A stretch of DNA of 41,159 nt from an uncultured Paraprevotella sp. (GCA_900546665.1 URDY01000025.1:1-41159); one strand, 5' to 3'. Counted from the first letter of the stretch, positions 17,415 through 26,762 are shown. Made by a program: numbers and translations. Notes: generated from the letters alone by a model not told the origin.

Positions 17415-19493
17415 ATGATTCATCTTCTCTCTGTCACGGAACTGAGTTTACCTATAGCTGATCCTATTTTAAAGTTCTTGATCATATTAATCATAATGCT
17501 GGTAACTCCACTTTTACTTAATAAAATAAAAGTACCTCATTTACTTGGACTGATTATAGCAGGAGCCATTATAGGACCACACGGATTCAATCTGATATTG
17601 CGGGACAGCAGTATTATTTTATCCGGTACTGCGGGATTACTGTATATCATGTTCCTGGCAGGCCTTGAAATCGACATGAACGATTTCAGGCGTAACAGTC
17701 TGAAAAGTCTGGGATTCGGCTTATACACGTTCATTATTCCCATGATACTCGGTACGCTGGCCGGATTATATATACTCCGATTCAACCTGATCACATCCAT
17801 TCTATTGGCCAGCATGTTTGCTTCACATACTCTGATCGCCTATCCTATAGCCAGCAAATTAGGCATCACCAAGGATCCTGCTGTCGGAATTACGGTAGGC
17901 GGAACAATGGTTACGGATATGCTAGCTTTGCTTGTGCTGACAATCATTGTCGGCATGACTACAGGAGAAGCCAACAATACCTTCTGGATAAGACTCACTC
18001 TATCCATAGTCATATTCACACTATTTGTTCTCTTTGTATTTCCTCTGATAAGCAGATGGTTCTTCAAACAGTTCAATGACTCCATCGCTCAGTATATTTT
18101 TGTGCTTTCCATGGTTTTCCTTGGTGCATTCCTGGCGGAAGAAGCACAGATGGAAGGAATTATAGGTGCTTTCCTGGCTGGTCTGGCACTCAACAGACTT
18201 ATTCCACGCAGCTCGCCTTTAATGAACCGGATTGAATTCGTTGGCAATGCCATATTTATCCCATTCTTCCTCATCAGCGTAGGTATGCTCATAGACTACC
18301 ATGCATTCTTTGAAAATATAGAAACGTTATTTGTTGGTACTGTCATGATCATCGTTGCTACATCTGCCAAATACCTTGCTGCTTGGGCTACCCAGAAAAC
18401 ACTGAGAATGAACAAAGACCAACGTCATTTAATCTTCGGTCTGAGTAATGCGCAAGCCGCAGCTACATTGGCTGCAGTTCTCGTAGGATACAATATCATA
18501 TTGGGTACAGACGCTCAAGGGAACCCTGTTCGACTGCTTAATGAGAGTGTCCTTAACGGAACCATCCTGATGATACTGGTCACCTGCACTATTGCCACTT
18601 TCACGACTCAGAAAGCAGCCGGTCATATCGCTCTCAATGGACAAGGAAATGAACCTGACAATCTTAAAACGACTAACAGGCATGAACATATTCTTATACC
18701 TGTGAGCAATGAACATACTGTAGAAGAACTTATAAACCTCAGTCTGGCCATCAAATCCCCTAAAAACAAAGATGGTCTTTATGCCTTAAAAGTCATCAAC
18801 AGTCATGAATCAGACGAGAGTGCGCTTAAAGCCTCACGACAGATTTTGGACAAAGCTGTACACACAGCTGTTGCAGCAGACATCCATATACAAGATATGA
18901 TTCGTTATGACATGAACACTTCAAATGCCATTACCAGCGTCATTTGCGAAAATGGCATTACCGATCTTGTACTCGGCCTTCACAGACATCATGCCATTCC
19001 TGCCGATTTTCTGGGACGCATCACAGACGGAATTCTTTGTGCCAACGGTGTCAATGCATTTATATATAAACCCAAACAACCAATATCCACCATTAAACGT
19101 CACCTTATTGTCATCCCTGAACATGGTGAACTCGAAGCTGGTTTTGCAACCGTTATGCAGAAAATCAAAAACATGATAGGCAATACTGGAGCTGAAACAC
19201 TATTTTTCTGCTCTGAAAAGGCAGAAGAAGCCATAAAAAAAATAATCGGAAAAGACAGCGGCAAAATGACATTCAAAGTTTTCGACAATTGGGATGACTT
19301 TCTGATTATATTCAGAGATACCAGAATCAATGATTGCATGTGGGTATTACTCAGCCGGAAAGACGGTATCTCATACCATCAAATCATGCCCAAAATCCCA
19401 CGTTATCTAAACAAATATTTCCAACAAAACAATTTCATTCTCATATACCCCAAACAAGCCAACATGGAAGAGAACAACCCATTTCTTGTATAA
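17415..19493 (+). CDS. Cation:proton antiporter, CPA2/Kef-type, with C-terminal universal-stress-like region
   Basis: This is an inner-membrane monovalent cation/proton antiporter of 692 residues. About twelve helices occupy residues 15-405, with the typical PHLLGLIIAGAIIGPHG near helix 2, FLAGLEIDM, and GITVGGTMVTDMLALL containing the Thr-Asp pair of the CPA ion site. The C-terminal 280 residues are soluble. The first part (HEHILIPVSNEHTVEELINLS onwards) resembles a universal stress protein domain, and a second, weaker copy may follow (HLIVIPEHGELEAGFATVM). Such a tail usually regulates transport. A near-consensus -7 box TTAATTTG lies at 17379-17386. Its stop is only 8 bases from the stop of the convergent peptidase gene, with no terminator visible between them. 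Confidence 0.9.
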   Translation: MIHLLSVTELSLPIADPILKFLIILIIMLVTPLLLNKIKVPHLLGLIIAGAIIGPHGFNLILRDSSIILSGTAGLLYIMFLAGLEIDMNDFRRNSLKSLGFGLYTFIIPMILGTLAGLYILRFNLITSILLASMFASHTLIAYPIASKLGITKDPAVGITVGGTMVTDMLALLVLTIIVGMTTGEANNTFWIRLTLSIVIFTLFVLFVFPLISRWFFKQFNDSIAQYIFVLSMVFLGAFLAEEAQMEGIIGAFLAGLALNRLIPRSSPLMNRIEFVGNAIFIPFFLISVGMLIDYHAFFENIETLFVGTVMIIVATSAKYLAAWATQKTLRMNKDQRHLIFGLSNAQAAATLAAVLVGYNIILGTDAQGNPVRLLNESVLNGTILMILVTCTIATFTTQKAAGHIALNGQGNEPDNLKTTNRHEHILIPVSNEHTVEELINLSLAIKSPKNKDGLYALKVINSHESDESALKASRQILDKAVHTAVAADIHIQDMIRYDMNTSNAITSVICENGITDLVLGLHRHHAIPADFLGRITDGILCANGVNAFIYKPKQPISTIKRHLIVIPEHGELEAGFATVMQKIKNMIGNTGAETLFFCSEKAEEAIKKIIGKDSGKMTFKVFDNWDDFLIIFRDTRINDCMWVLLSRKDGISYHQIMPKIPRYLNKYFQQNNFILIYPKQANMEENNPFLV

Positions 19494-19501
19494 GAGAATC
19501 C

Positions 19502-20722
19502 CTATTCCACATCAATAAGGACCTGCTTACCGGACTTCTTAAAAGTCACCTTACCAGAACGCAAACAGCCGGCAGCGTGATCAAACAAGATACCGCTATC
19601 AAAAGCCATTCCATTCACCCTGACTTCAAAATGACAATGTTCTGTAGATGCACGACCTGTACGTCCGACCAAAGCAATTACATCTCCGGCCTTAACCTTA
19701 TCGCCAACCTTAACCAGATTCTTGGCATTGTGGGAATAACAGGTCTCCAATCCGTTCGCATGACGTATGACAATCATCTTTCCATACGCAGAATATCTCC
19801 CGGAAAATCGGACTACTCCACTGAAAGCAGCTCTGATTTTGTCTTTTGGAAAAGTTTTAAGATCTGTACCGGAATGCGATCTGCGACTGCGTCCATAAGG
19901 ACTTATCACTTTAGCTCCAATCAACGGATAACTCCAATCGGAAAGTCGAGACAAATCTAATGTAAACGAAGAGGATGATTCAAAAAGTCCAGGTGTCGGA
20001 ACTGCCACATGCTGAGTTTCAAAATTCGAAAAAGGACGATTTAAATCAATTATTTCCGGATCTACCCCGTTACTCCAGTTAAAACGCGGCATACATTCCA
20101 TAACAGTACCTTTTTCGTGAAATGACAAATGAATCTGTCCGTCGACACTTTCACAAACCATCACCTGTGGTCTGAAGGTTTTTCTGTCGTTCTGAAAAAG
20201 CAAATCTGGACGTATAACAGAACCATTAACCATAACCATAAAATAAGTATAGCTGGTAGCTCCGTCTTTACCCGACAAAGCAATGGGATCACCACTTCTT
20301 ACATAGTCTCCCACCTTTACCAGATTCTTGGCATTATTACCATATACGGTTTCCAAACCATTATCATGACGAATGACTACCGTACGCCCCACTGGTGTTT
20401 TCCTTGACAAACGCACGATTCCATCCATTGCTGCACAAACCAAAGCTTTTTTTTCAGAAAGAATATACCAAGCAGATGTATTATGTATAAAAGTCGGTGT
20501 AAACAAACGACCATCTGGAACAGGAAACACCCAACCGGACTTATTCAATTCATTCAAATCAACCGTAATATAACGTTGTCCCTGATCAAATAATCCTGGA
20601 GTCGGCACATCTATATGAAAGCGCTCGTTATGAGTAAATTCATAATGTTCTTTATCGTCATCCAGCTGAGTAAAAGAAGAAAGACCAAACAAAACAAATC
20701 CCAATATCAGACGATACTTCAT
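19502..20722 (-). CDS. Secreted M23 (LytM-like) peptidase with two LytM repeats, the first degenerate
   Basis: The protein is about 406 residues with an N-terminal signal sequence (about 1-19). Two homologous units each begin with VPTPGLF (near 40 and 242), continue with a VD/LD strand and end in a LytM domain with GLET.Y..NAKNLVKVGD. The second unit keeps the M23 metal ligands (HSGTD near 283-287 and HCH near 362-364, plus YSHN). In the first unit these positions read HNTSA, YGNN and YTY, so it is very probably inactive and may bind cell wall or regulate the second domain. The start at 20722 is supported by GGAGG a few bases upstream and by a 4-base ATGA overlap with the pgeF stop. It is the last gene of the hpt operon and should cleave peptidoglycan cross-links in the periplasm. 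Confidence 0.92.
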   Translation of the reverse strand: MKYRLILGFVLFGLSSFTQLDDDKEHYEFTHNERFHIDVPTPGLFDQGQRYITVDLNELNKSGWVFPVPDGRLFTPTFIHNTSAWYILSEKKALVCAAMDGIVRLSRKTPVGRTVVIRHDNGLETVYGNNAKNLVKVGDYVRSGDPIALSGKDGATSYTYFMVMVNGSVIRPDLLFQNDRKTFRPQVMVCESVDGQIHLSFHEKGTVMECMPRFNWSNGVDPEIIDLNRPFSNFETQHVAVPTPGLFESSSSFTLDLSRLSDWSYPLIGAKVISPYGRSRRSHSGTDLKTFPKDKIRAAFSGVVRFSGRYSAYGKMIVIRHANGLETCYSHNAKNLVKVGDKVKAGDVIALVGRTGRASTEHCHFEVRVNGMAFDSGILFDHAAGCLRSGKVTFKKSGKQVLIDVE

Positions 20723-21552
20723 TTTACACCTCCTGTCCACATTATTCCGTTCAGAATACGGCCGCTGTGAATTCCTGCACGACGGGCTGAAAAGAAACGA
20801 TCATTATGAGAATAAGTACATATTCCGCTTAAATGAATATGCGAAAAGGGAACACCTGACTGTAACAGTTCCCAACGATTGGCTTCCCACAAGTCAATGT
20901 GCCATTTTGTTTTTTCTTCAGACAAAACATAACGTTTGGCTATTTGCATCATAGGAAAACCTGCAGACTGGAAAGCATCATAAACTTCATCACCAACTTC
21001 AAATGCATCCAAGGATATGCCTGGACCTATCACTGCTTTCACATCATTGACATCGGTATGATAAACCTCCTCCATTCTCTCCACCGTTTTTCTGACAATG
21101 GAACTGACTGTTCCACGCCAACCGGCATGAACGGCAGCCACTGCATGATGCACGTCATCATACAGCAAAACCGGAATGCAATCGGCAGTCGACACACTGA
21201 CACATACATCTGGTAAATCTGTCATCAAGGCATCGATTCCTTCCAGCCTTTGTTCACGTTCAGATTGAGACAACGACAAAAAGGACTCATCTATCTTACA
21301 TACCTTGTCATGATGAGTCTGATGAGGCATAAGCAGATGTGAAAACGGCAACCCTAGAAACTGACAAAGAAGTTCCCTGTTCTGCTGCACATGTTGAACA
21401 TCATCTCCACAATACAGATTGGCATTAAAAGAAGCATAAGCTCCTACACTCACCCCGCCTTGACGGGTTGTACTGAAAGCTCTGACATGCTCTCCCAAAT
21501 CATATTCAAGCAAAGCCGGATAAAGACGAAGGGTTTTATCGCATTTCATCAT
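20719..21552 (-). CDS. pgeF: PgeF/YfiH-family protein (peptidoglycan editing factor, multicopper polyphenol oxidase fold)
   Basis: This is the DUF152/YfiH family. Members have a zinc site and act on purine nucleosides in vitro; E. coli PgeF affects removal of misincorporated L-Ser in peptidoglycan. The conserved core is present: [10 protein letters not shown] near the start, [16 protein letters not shown] and HAGWRGT, which hold the His/Cys/His metal ligands, and RFFSARR near the end. The start is uncertain: ATG at 21552 or 21549, both within the end of obgE, with GAGG just upstream. The longer frame from 21585 overlaps obgE further and adds no conserved residues. The gene overlaps obgE by about 17 bases and its stop overlaps the peptidase start, so the three are probably translationally coupled. 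Confidence 0.92.
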   Translation of the reverse strand: MMKCDKTLRLYPALLEYDLGEHVRAFSTTRQGGVSVGAYASFNANLYCGDDVQHVQQNRELLCQFLGLPFSHLLMPHQTHHDKVCKIDESFLSLSQSEREQRLEGIDALMTDLPDVCVSVSTADCIPVLLYDDVHHAVAAVHAGWRGTVSSIVRKTVERMEEVYHTDVNDVKAVIGPGISLDAFEVGDEVYDAFQSAGFPMMQIAKRYVLSEEKTKWHIDLWEANRWELLQSGVPFSHIHLSGICTYSHNDRFFSARRAGIHSGRILNGIMWTGGVK

Positions 21553-22720
21553 TCTCTTCCTCGTCGTCCTCGTATTCAAAATCATCCAACTCCTCTATAT
21601 CCTCTTCATCCACAAATTCAAAGTCTTCATCTTCACCCATTTCTTCCAACTCCCGTTGCAAAAAACTCATATCCTTGTTTTTGTGAACGATGCGGGTCTG
21701 ATCTGTAATGGCCTGCAATTTATTACTTTCACTGTTTAATTCACGCCACAATATATCCTTTAGTTCACCTATACCTTGGCCGGATACAGCTGAAATAAAC
21801 ACATGAGGCACATCCTTTGGCAAATGTTCAGATAACATCTGAATCAGTTCTTCATCCAACAAATCGCTTTTTGTTATGGCCAAAACACGCTGTTTATCCA
21901 AAAGTTCGGGATTAAAGGTAGCTACTTCATTCAAAAGAACTTCATATTCCTTCGCAATATCTTCCGTATCACCGGGAACCATAAACAATAACAACGAATT
22001 ACGCTCGATATGTCTCAGAAATCTCAAACCTAACCCCTTGCCTTCACTGGCTCCTTCAATTATACCCGGTATATCAGCCATCACAAAAGACTGGTTGTCA
22101 TGATATGACACAATCCCCAGGCTGGGCTCTAACGTAGTAAAAGGATAATTGGCAATCTTTGGACGTGCAGACGACACAGCACTGAGCAAAGTGGATTTTC
22201 CGGCATTTGGGAATCCGACCAAACCAACATCTGCCAACAGTTTAAGCTCCATTATTACAGTCAGCTCCTGCATAGGTTCACCCGGCTGGGCAAACCGTGG
22301 TGCCTGGTTGGTAGCAGTACGGAAATTCCAGTTACCGAGTCCTCCCCGTCCTCCTTTCAACAAAAGAACAACCTGGCCGTCTGATGTCACATCACAAATG
22401 TACTCTCCAGTCTCAGCATTATATACTACTGTGCCGCAAGGTACATCTATATATCTGTCTTCACCGTCTTTGCCGGTAGAACGACACTTGGAACCATTTC
22501 CGCCATGTCCGGCAAAGACATGCCGTTCATAACGCAAATGCAACAAAGTCCAATAGTTACGGTTTCCTCGCAGATAGATATGGCCGCCACGACCACCATT
22601 ACCACCATCTGGACCACCATTGGGAAGATATTTTGCCCGATGCATGTGCATGGAGCCTCGCCCTCCTTTACCCGAACGGCAATAAATTTTCACATAGTCT
22701 ACAAAATTAGATTCAGCCAT
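21536..22720 (-). CDS. obgE: Obg family GTPase (50S ribosome assembly, stress response)
   Basis: Obg is an essential GTPase that acts in 50S maturation and growth control. The Gly-rich Obg domain occupies residues 1-158 ([19 protein letters not shown] and similar turns). The GTPase domain follows with G1 GFPNAGKST at 169-177, the PFTTLEP switch I segment, G3 DIPGI at 216-220, TKSDLL as G4 and ISAVSGQG as G5. The C-terminus is an acidic tail of about 30 residues dominated by Asp and Glu instead of an OCT domain, as in some other bacteria. The start gives the conserved [15 protein letters not shown] opening. It sits 29 bases after adk and overlaps pgeF. Confidence 0.97.
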   Translation of the reverse strand: MAESNFVDYVKIYCRSGKGGRGSMHMHRAKYLPNGGPDGGNGGRGGHIYLRGNRNYWTLLHLRYERHVFAGHGGNGSKCRSTGKDGEDRYIDVPCGTVVYNAETGEYICDVTSDGQVVLLLKGGRGGLGNWNFRTATNQAPRFAQPGEPMQELTVIMELKLLADVGLVGFPNAGKSTLLSAVSSARPKIANYPFTTLEPSLGIVSYHDNQSFVMADIPGIIEGASEGKGLGLRFLRHIERNSLLLFMVPGDTEDIAKEYEVLLNEVATFNPELLDKQRVLAITKSDLLDEELIQMLSEHLPKDVPHVFISAVSGQGIGELKDILWRELNSESNKLQAITDQTRIVHKNKDMSFLQRELEEMGEDEDFEFVDEEDIEELDDFEYEDDEEENDEMR

Positions 22721-22749
22721 ATCTGTCTGCTCGGAATTTTAAATTAATA

Positions 22750-23319
22750 TTAAGCTTTGTCTATTGCTTCACAAATATCAGCAAAAATCACATCAAGTTC
22801 ACCTGTACCCTTAATGTGCGTATACTTACCGTCTGCCTTATACCAGTCAATCAGCGGAGAAGTCTGGTTATGATATACAGTCAGTCTCTTCTTGATTGTC
22901 TCTTCATTATCATCGGCGCGACCTGAAATCTGTCCTCTTTTAATCAAGCGATCCATCAATTCATCCTCGGGAACCTCCAAATCAAGCATCACACTTACTT
23001 CTGTTCCTCTTTCTGCCAACATAGCCTTAAGAGCCTCAGCCTGAGGAATAGTTCTGGGGAAACCATCAAAGATGACACCTTCCACTGCACCAAAGCTGTC
23101 ATATACATGAGCCAGAATATCTATCATGAGAGAATCCGGTATCAACTGACCGTTATCAATATATTCTTTTGCTGTTTTACCAAGTTCTGTACCATTCTTG
23201 ATTTCACCTCTCAGTACATCTCCAGTTGAAATATGCTTGAAACCATATTTCTCAACAATCTTGTCACTTTGTGTGCCTTTTCCAGAACCTGGAGCACCAA
23301 AAATTACAATATTCTTCAT
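22750..23319 (-). CDS. adk: Adenylate kinase, short form
   Basis: Adenylate kinase interconverts ATP plus AMP with two ADP in the cytoplasm. The 189 residues contain the P-loop GAPGSGKGT at 8-16, the AMP-binding STGDVLRGE and GFPRTIPQAE segments, and RLIKRGQISGRADDN in the lid region. The lid is short and lacks the Cys-based zinc site of the longer 214-residue enzymes, as is usual in this phylum. It lies between hpt (44 bases upstream) and obgE (29 bases downstream), so all three are probably cotranscribed. Confidence 0.97.
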   Translation of the reverse strand: MKNIVIFGAPGSGKGTQSDKIVEKYGFKHISTGDVLRGEIKNGTELGKTAKEYIDNGQLIPDSLMIDILAHVYDSFGAVEGVIFDGFPRTIPQAEALKAMLAERGTEVSVMLDLEVPEDELMDRLIKRGQISGRADDNEETIKKRLTVYHNQTSPLIDWYKADGKYTHIKGTGELDVIFADICEAIDKA

Positions 23320-23363
23320 TTCAACAATTTTTAAAAACTATTTTATATTACCTTTAATAAAAA

Positions 23364-23903
23364 CTAATCAGTCTGTAATGTATAGATATCTCTGGTATTC
23401 CGGCCATAACCGTCATAATCCAGTCCGTATCCTACAATAAAATCATTAGGTATTTCAAAACACTTATAACGTACCTTTATATCTGCTTTCAGATTTCCCG
23501 GCTTGACAAGCAAAGAACAAACGGAAAGAGAACGGGGAGACATCTTCTGCAAATTATCCATCAGATGCTTCATTGTCAATCCGGAATCCACTATATCCTC
23601 TACAATAATCACATCACGTCCTTGCAGGTCGAAATCCAGACCTATGCATTCACGTACCTGACCACTTGAAGACATACCGTCATAAGATGCCAATTTGATA
23701 AAAGATATTTGTCCCGGCAATGTAATTTCACGCATCAAATCCGCCGCAAACATGAACGATCCGTTCAATACGGCTAAGAACAGTGGCTCACTGGCATTAA
23801 AATCGCGGTTTATTTCAGAAGCAACCCGCTTCACCTGTTTCAATATCTCCTCTTCGGAAATAGAAACAACAAATTTTTTATCCTTAACCTGAATCGTTTC
23901 CAT
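23364..23903 (-). CDS. hpt: Hypoxanthine phosphoribosyltransferase
   Basis: This is a purine salvage enzyme that makes IMP or GMP from hypoxanthine or guanine and PRPP. At about 179 residues it has the family length. The PRPP loop is VIIVEDIVDSGLTM, the flexible loop region contains SYDGMSSSG, and FIVGYGLDYDGYGRN is the C-terminal base-binding segment. I start at the ATG at 23903: the earlier in-frame ATG at 23927 lies inside the promoter's -7 box, so it cannot be in the transcript. It is the first gene of a five-gene operon with adk, obgE, pgeF and the M23 peptidase. Confidence 0.95.
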   Translation of the reverse strand: METIQVKDKKFVVSISEEEILKQVKRVASEINRDFNASEPLFLAVLNGSFMFAADLMREITLPGQISFIKLASYDGMSSSGQVRECIGLDFDLQGRDVIIVEDIVDSGLTMKHLMDNLQKMSPRSLSVCSLLVKPGNLKADIKVRYKCFEIPNDFIVGYGLDYDGYGRNTRDIYTLQTD

Positions 23904-23924
23904 ATCTTTTTTACTAATTTTGTG

Positions 23925-23932
23925 CAAAGATA
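23925..23932 (-). promoter_or_regulatory. Promoter of the hpt-adk-obgE-pgeF-M23 operon
   Basis: On the minus strand this reads TATCTTTG, a perfect -7 box, with TTTC about 19 bases upstream as a near-match to the -33 TTTG. Transcription would begin about 15 bases before the hpt start codon at 23903. It is back to back with the promoter of the NAD(P)HX repair gene. Confidence 0.75.
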
Positions 23933-23976
23933 CAAAAAATCCCCAAGAGAGAAAGTCAATAGTATCCCAATTTAGT

Positions 23977-23984
23977 TATATTTG
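23977..23984 (+). promoter_or_regulatory. Likely -7 box for the NAD(P)HX repair gene, placed next to the start codon
   Basis: TATATTTG ends at 23984 and the ATG begins at 23989. With normal spacing, transcription would start at or near the A of the ATG, so the mRNA may be leaderless. No clear -33 TTTG was seen at the expected distance. Confidence 0.55.
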
Positions 23985-23988
23985 CAAT

Positions 23989-25503
23989 ATGAAAATACTC
24001 ACTGCAGCCCAATTCAAGGAATTGGATAAATATACGATAGAGCATGAGCCTGTTTCATCCATCGATCTGATGGAACGGACAGCGGTAGCCATAACCCAAG
24101 AGCTCCTCAGCAGATGGAACAAACAGACCCGTTTTATTATATTTGCAGGCCCAGGCAACAACGGCGGTGACGCCTTGGCTATAGCCAGACTACTGGAACG
24201 GGAAGGAGTAGAAAACATCCAGACTTACCTGTTCAACATAACGGGCAGACTTAGCGATGACTGCCTGACCAACAAGAAACGTCTGGATTTGTGCCGTCAT
24301 GTCAATTTTACCGAAATATCTTCACAATTCGTCTTTCCGGAAATCCATCCGGAAGATGTAATCATTGACGGATTATTTGGAACCGGACTGAACAAGCCTT
24401 TAAGCGGAGGTTATGCCGGGCTTACCAAAAAGATAAACGAAAGCAAAGCAACTATCGTAAGTATTGATATCCCGTCAGGACTCATGTGCGAGGACAATAC
24501 TTACAATCAGTTGAATCACATTATCCATGCAAACCTGACATTGACTATCCAGCTCCCCAAACTGGCTTTTTTCTTCGCTGAAAATCAAAAATACATCGGT
24601 GAAGTTAAAATTATGGATATTCATTTGCATCCAGAGGGACTTAAACAGATTGAAAGCAGCATAGTCATCAATGATAAAGAACAGATCAAGAGCTTTATTA
24701 AGAAGCGTCATGCCTTCTCTCATAAAGGTACGATGGGACACGCTCTGCTGGTCACAGGCAGTTACGGCATGGCCGGTGCTTCCGTTTTATCAGCCAGAGC
24801 CTGCTTGAAAAGCGGTATCGGCAAACTAACCATCCACACGGCCGAACTCAACAATGATATTCTGCAGATTTCTATTCCGGAAGCTATTATAAGCCACGAC
24901 ATCTCAGACATCATGATCTCAAAAGCTATCCCCACATACGATTATGACGCTATGGGAATTGGCCCCGGTATCGGCACCGATTCTGAAACAGCTGAAGCTC
25001 TAAAGGATTTTATTCAGAATCATCCTAATGAATTGGTTCTCGATGCAGATGCACTTAACATTCTTGGCAACCACCCAGACTGGCTTGCATTATTGCCTCA
25101 GGACAGCATACTCACTCCGCATCCAAAAGAACTGGAAAACCTTGTAGGACAGTGTCAGAACAGCTACGAGCGCATGACAAAAGCAAGAGAACTTGCCATT
25201 AGAAGTCAAATATACATTATTATTAAAGGACACTATTCTCTTATCTGCACTCCTACTGGCCGCATTTTCATTAATCCTACCGGAAATCCGGGAATGGCAA
25301 CTGCAGGAAGCGGCGATGTCCTCACCGGTATATTGACCGGTTTACTGGCCCAAGGTTACACGGCCCACGAAGCATGCCTTCTGGGAGTTTACCTGCATGG
25401 TCTAGCCGGCGATATCGCATGTGAAAAATTAGGAGAAGAATCTATGCTGGCCAGTGATATAATCAATGCCTTGCCACGGGCTATCAAAGTCTTAAAAAAT
25501 TAA
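23989..25503 (+). CDS. Bifunctional NAD(P)H-hydrate epimerase / ADP-dependent NAD(P)HX dehydratase
   Basis: This protein repairs hydrated NADH and NADPH in the cytoplasm, a two-domain NnrE-NnrD fusion of about 504 residues. The N-terminal YjeF-type epimerase domain (about 1-215) shows GPGNNGGDALAIARLL, DGLFGTGL and SIDIPSGL. The C-terminal dehydratase (about 225-500, ribokinase-like) shows KGTMGHALLVTGSYGMAG, GIGPGIGT, LDADALN, LTPHPKELE and the catalytic TAGSGDVLTG. I start at the ATG at 23989; an upstream frame from 23920 covers the divergent promoters and adds no homology. The DUF4831 gene follows 11 bases downstream, probably in the same transcript. Confidence 0.95.
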   Translation: MKILTAAQFKELDKYTIEHEPVSSIDLMERTAVAITQELLSRWNKQTRFIIFAGPGNNGGDALAIARLLEREGVENIQTYLFNITGRLSDDCLTNKKRLDLCRHVNFTEISSQFVFPEIHPEDVIIDGLFGTGLNKPLSGGYAGLTKKINESKATIVSIDIPSGLMCEDNTYNQLNHIIHANLTLTIQLPKLAFFFAENQKYIGEVKIMDIHLHPEGLKQIESSIVINDKEQIKSFIKKRHAFSHKGTMGHALLVTGSYGMAGASVLSARACLKSGIGKLTIHTAELNNDILQISIPEAIISHDISDIMISKAIPTYDYDAMGIGPGIGTDSETAEALKDFIQNHPNELVLDADALNILGNHPDWLALLPQDSILTPHPKELENLVGQCQNSYERMTKARELAIRSQIYIIIKGHYSLICTPTGRIFINPTGNPGMATAGSGDVLTGILTGLLAQGYTAHEACLLGVYLHGLAGDIACEKLGEESMLASDIINALPRAIKVLKN

Positions 25504-25514
25504 AGCGAATAGTT

Positions 25515-26588
25515 ATGAAATCAAAGTTATTATTGTATTCACTGTTTTTATTAGCTCCGGCAGTTAACGCGCAAACCGAAGTTGCCAACTATATTCCTGG
25601 TGCAACAGTGGAAGGTGTGACTTATTTTCTGCCAAAGACAGCCATCAGAATAATTGTAGAAGCTGAAAAGGAGGTCTATACACCCGGGATATTCCATAAT
25701 TACGCAAATCTTTATCTGAGGATCAACAATATACCCAGCGAATCTTATACCCGTTGGCGCATCAAAAGCATCAAAATGGATACTTACGGTGTACCTGATC
25801 CTCAAAAAGCCTACAATATAAAATTACAGAAAAGAACCATTGCTCCTTTAGTTGGCTTAAGTAGTGAAGGCATTCTATTATCTGTCAATACAGAAGGATC
25901 AGAAGAATGCCTGCCAGATGTGCCACAAAACATAGCACCCGCCAAGAAACCTAATCCCAGGGATTATATGAATCAGGATATGCTGTCAACAGGAAGCAAT
26001 GCCAAAACAGCAGAATTGGTAGCAGATGAAATTTACGATATAAGAGAAAGCAGAAATGCACTGATCAAAGGAGAAGCGGACAATATGCCGAAAGACGGAG
26101 CTCAACTAAAGCTTATGCTTGATCAATTACAAACCCAAGAGGACGTACTTCTGCAACTTTTCAAAGGAACCAATGACGTCAGCACGGAATATTTTACCAT
26201 TACGCTTACTCCAGATGAAGTCATAGAAAAAATGATACTATTCCGCATCTCACAAAAATTAGGTATTGTCAACAACGACGATCTTTCAGGAGAACCTGTA
26301 TATATCAGCCTAAAAAATCTCAATACAACCCCTACTGCCGTCATTGACGATAAAGTAGAAAAGAAAAAGAAAAAGATGGAAAAAGGCTTATATTATAATG
26401 TTCCCGGAAAAGCCAACATAAAAATATTCAATAACAACACCACCTTCTGCGAAGGAGAATATCCTTTTGCTCAATTTGGCGAAACAGAAATACTAAGCAA
26501 TGTACTCTTTGACAAGGATGCAACCACCAAGGTAACATTCTATCAGTCAACTGGAGCAATTGAACAAATCACAGATGGTGCAGAATAA
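25515..26588 (+). CDS. DUF4831 family exported protein
   Basis: This is a 357-residue protein with a signal peptide (1-19, cleaved after VNA before QTEV), so it is exported to the periplasm or beyond. It resembles the Bacteroidetes family DUF4831, whose function is not known. The early segment GVTYFLPKTAIRIIVEAEKE and the following TYGVPDPQKAYNI are the most characteristic. A Lys-rich stretch (VEKKKKKMEKG) lies near residue 280. There is no lipobox and no obvious enzyme motif. It is downstream of the NAD(P)HX repair gene by 11 bases, but a shared function is not evident. Confidence 0.8.
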   Translation: MKSKLLLYSLFLLAPAVNAQTEVANYIPGATVEGVTYFLPKTAIRIIVEAEKEVYTPGIFHNYANLYLRINNIPSESYTRWRIKSIKMDTYGVPDPQKAYNIKLQKRTIAPLVGLSSEGILLSVNTEGSEECLPDVPQNIAPAKKPNPRDYMNQDMLSTGSNAKTAELVADEIYDIRESRNALIKGEADNMPKDGAQLKLMLDQLQTQEDVLLQLFKGTNDVSTEYFTITLTPDEVIEKMILFRISQKLGIVNNDDLSGEPVYISLKNLNTTPTAVIDDKVEKKKKKMEKGLYYNVPGKANIKIFNNNTTFCEGEYPFAQFGETEILSNVLFDKDATTKVTFYQSTGAIEQITDGAE

Positions 26589-26623
26589 TTATAATTTGTG
26601 ATACACATCTTACTCTGTTGACA

Positions 26624-26644
26624 CAATAAACTCACTGTTTATTG
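26624..26644 (+). terminator. Small hairpin after the DUF4831 gene
   Basis: CAATAAAC (26624-26631) and GTTTATTG (26637-26644) form a perfect 8-bp stem with a 5-base loop, 36 bases past the stop codon. There is no T-run, so termination is uncertain. Confidence 0.35.
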
Positions 26645-26651
26645 CGTATAT

Positions 26652-26703
26652 GAATTAATCCTCTAATCCATCCCCACACGAAGTCGGATTAGAGGATTAA
26701 TTC
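26652..26703. repeat. Perfect 18-bp inverted repeat between convergent genes
   Basis: Arms at 26652-26669 and 26686-26703 are exact reverse complements, with a 16-base loop. It lies between the ends of DUF4831 (plus) and aldolase (minus). With no adjacent T-run on either side it could be a two-way terminator, an mRNA 3' stabiliser or a dispersed palindrome family. Confidence 0.75.
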
Positions 26704-26762
26704 TATTAACAAGCTACATTTATTGCTTTTCAGCCTCATCCTTTAAACATTAACTATGGATA

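Noticed and set aside
23920..23988. N-terminal extension of the NAD(P)HX repair protein
   Set aside because: It covers the divergent promoters and adds nothing conserved before the MKILTAAQ start.
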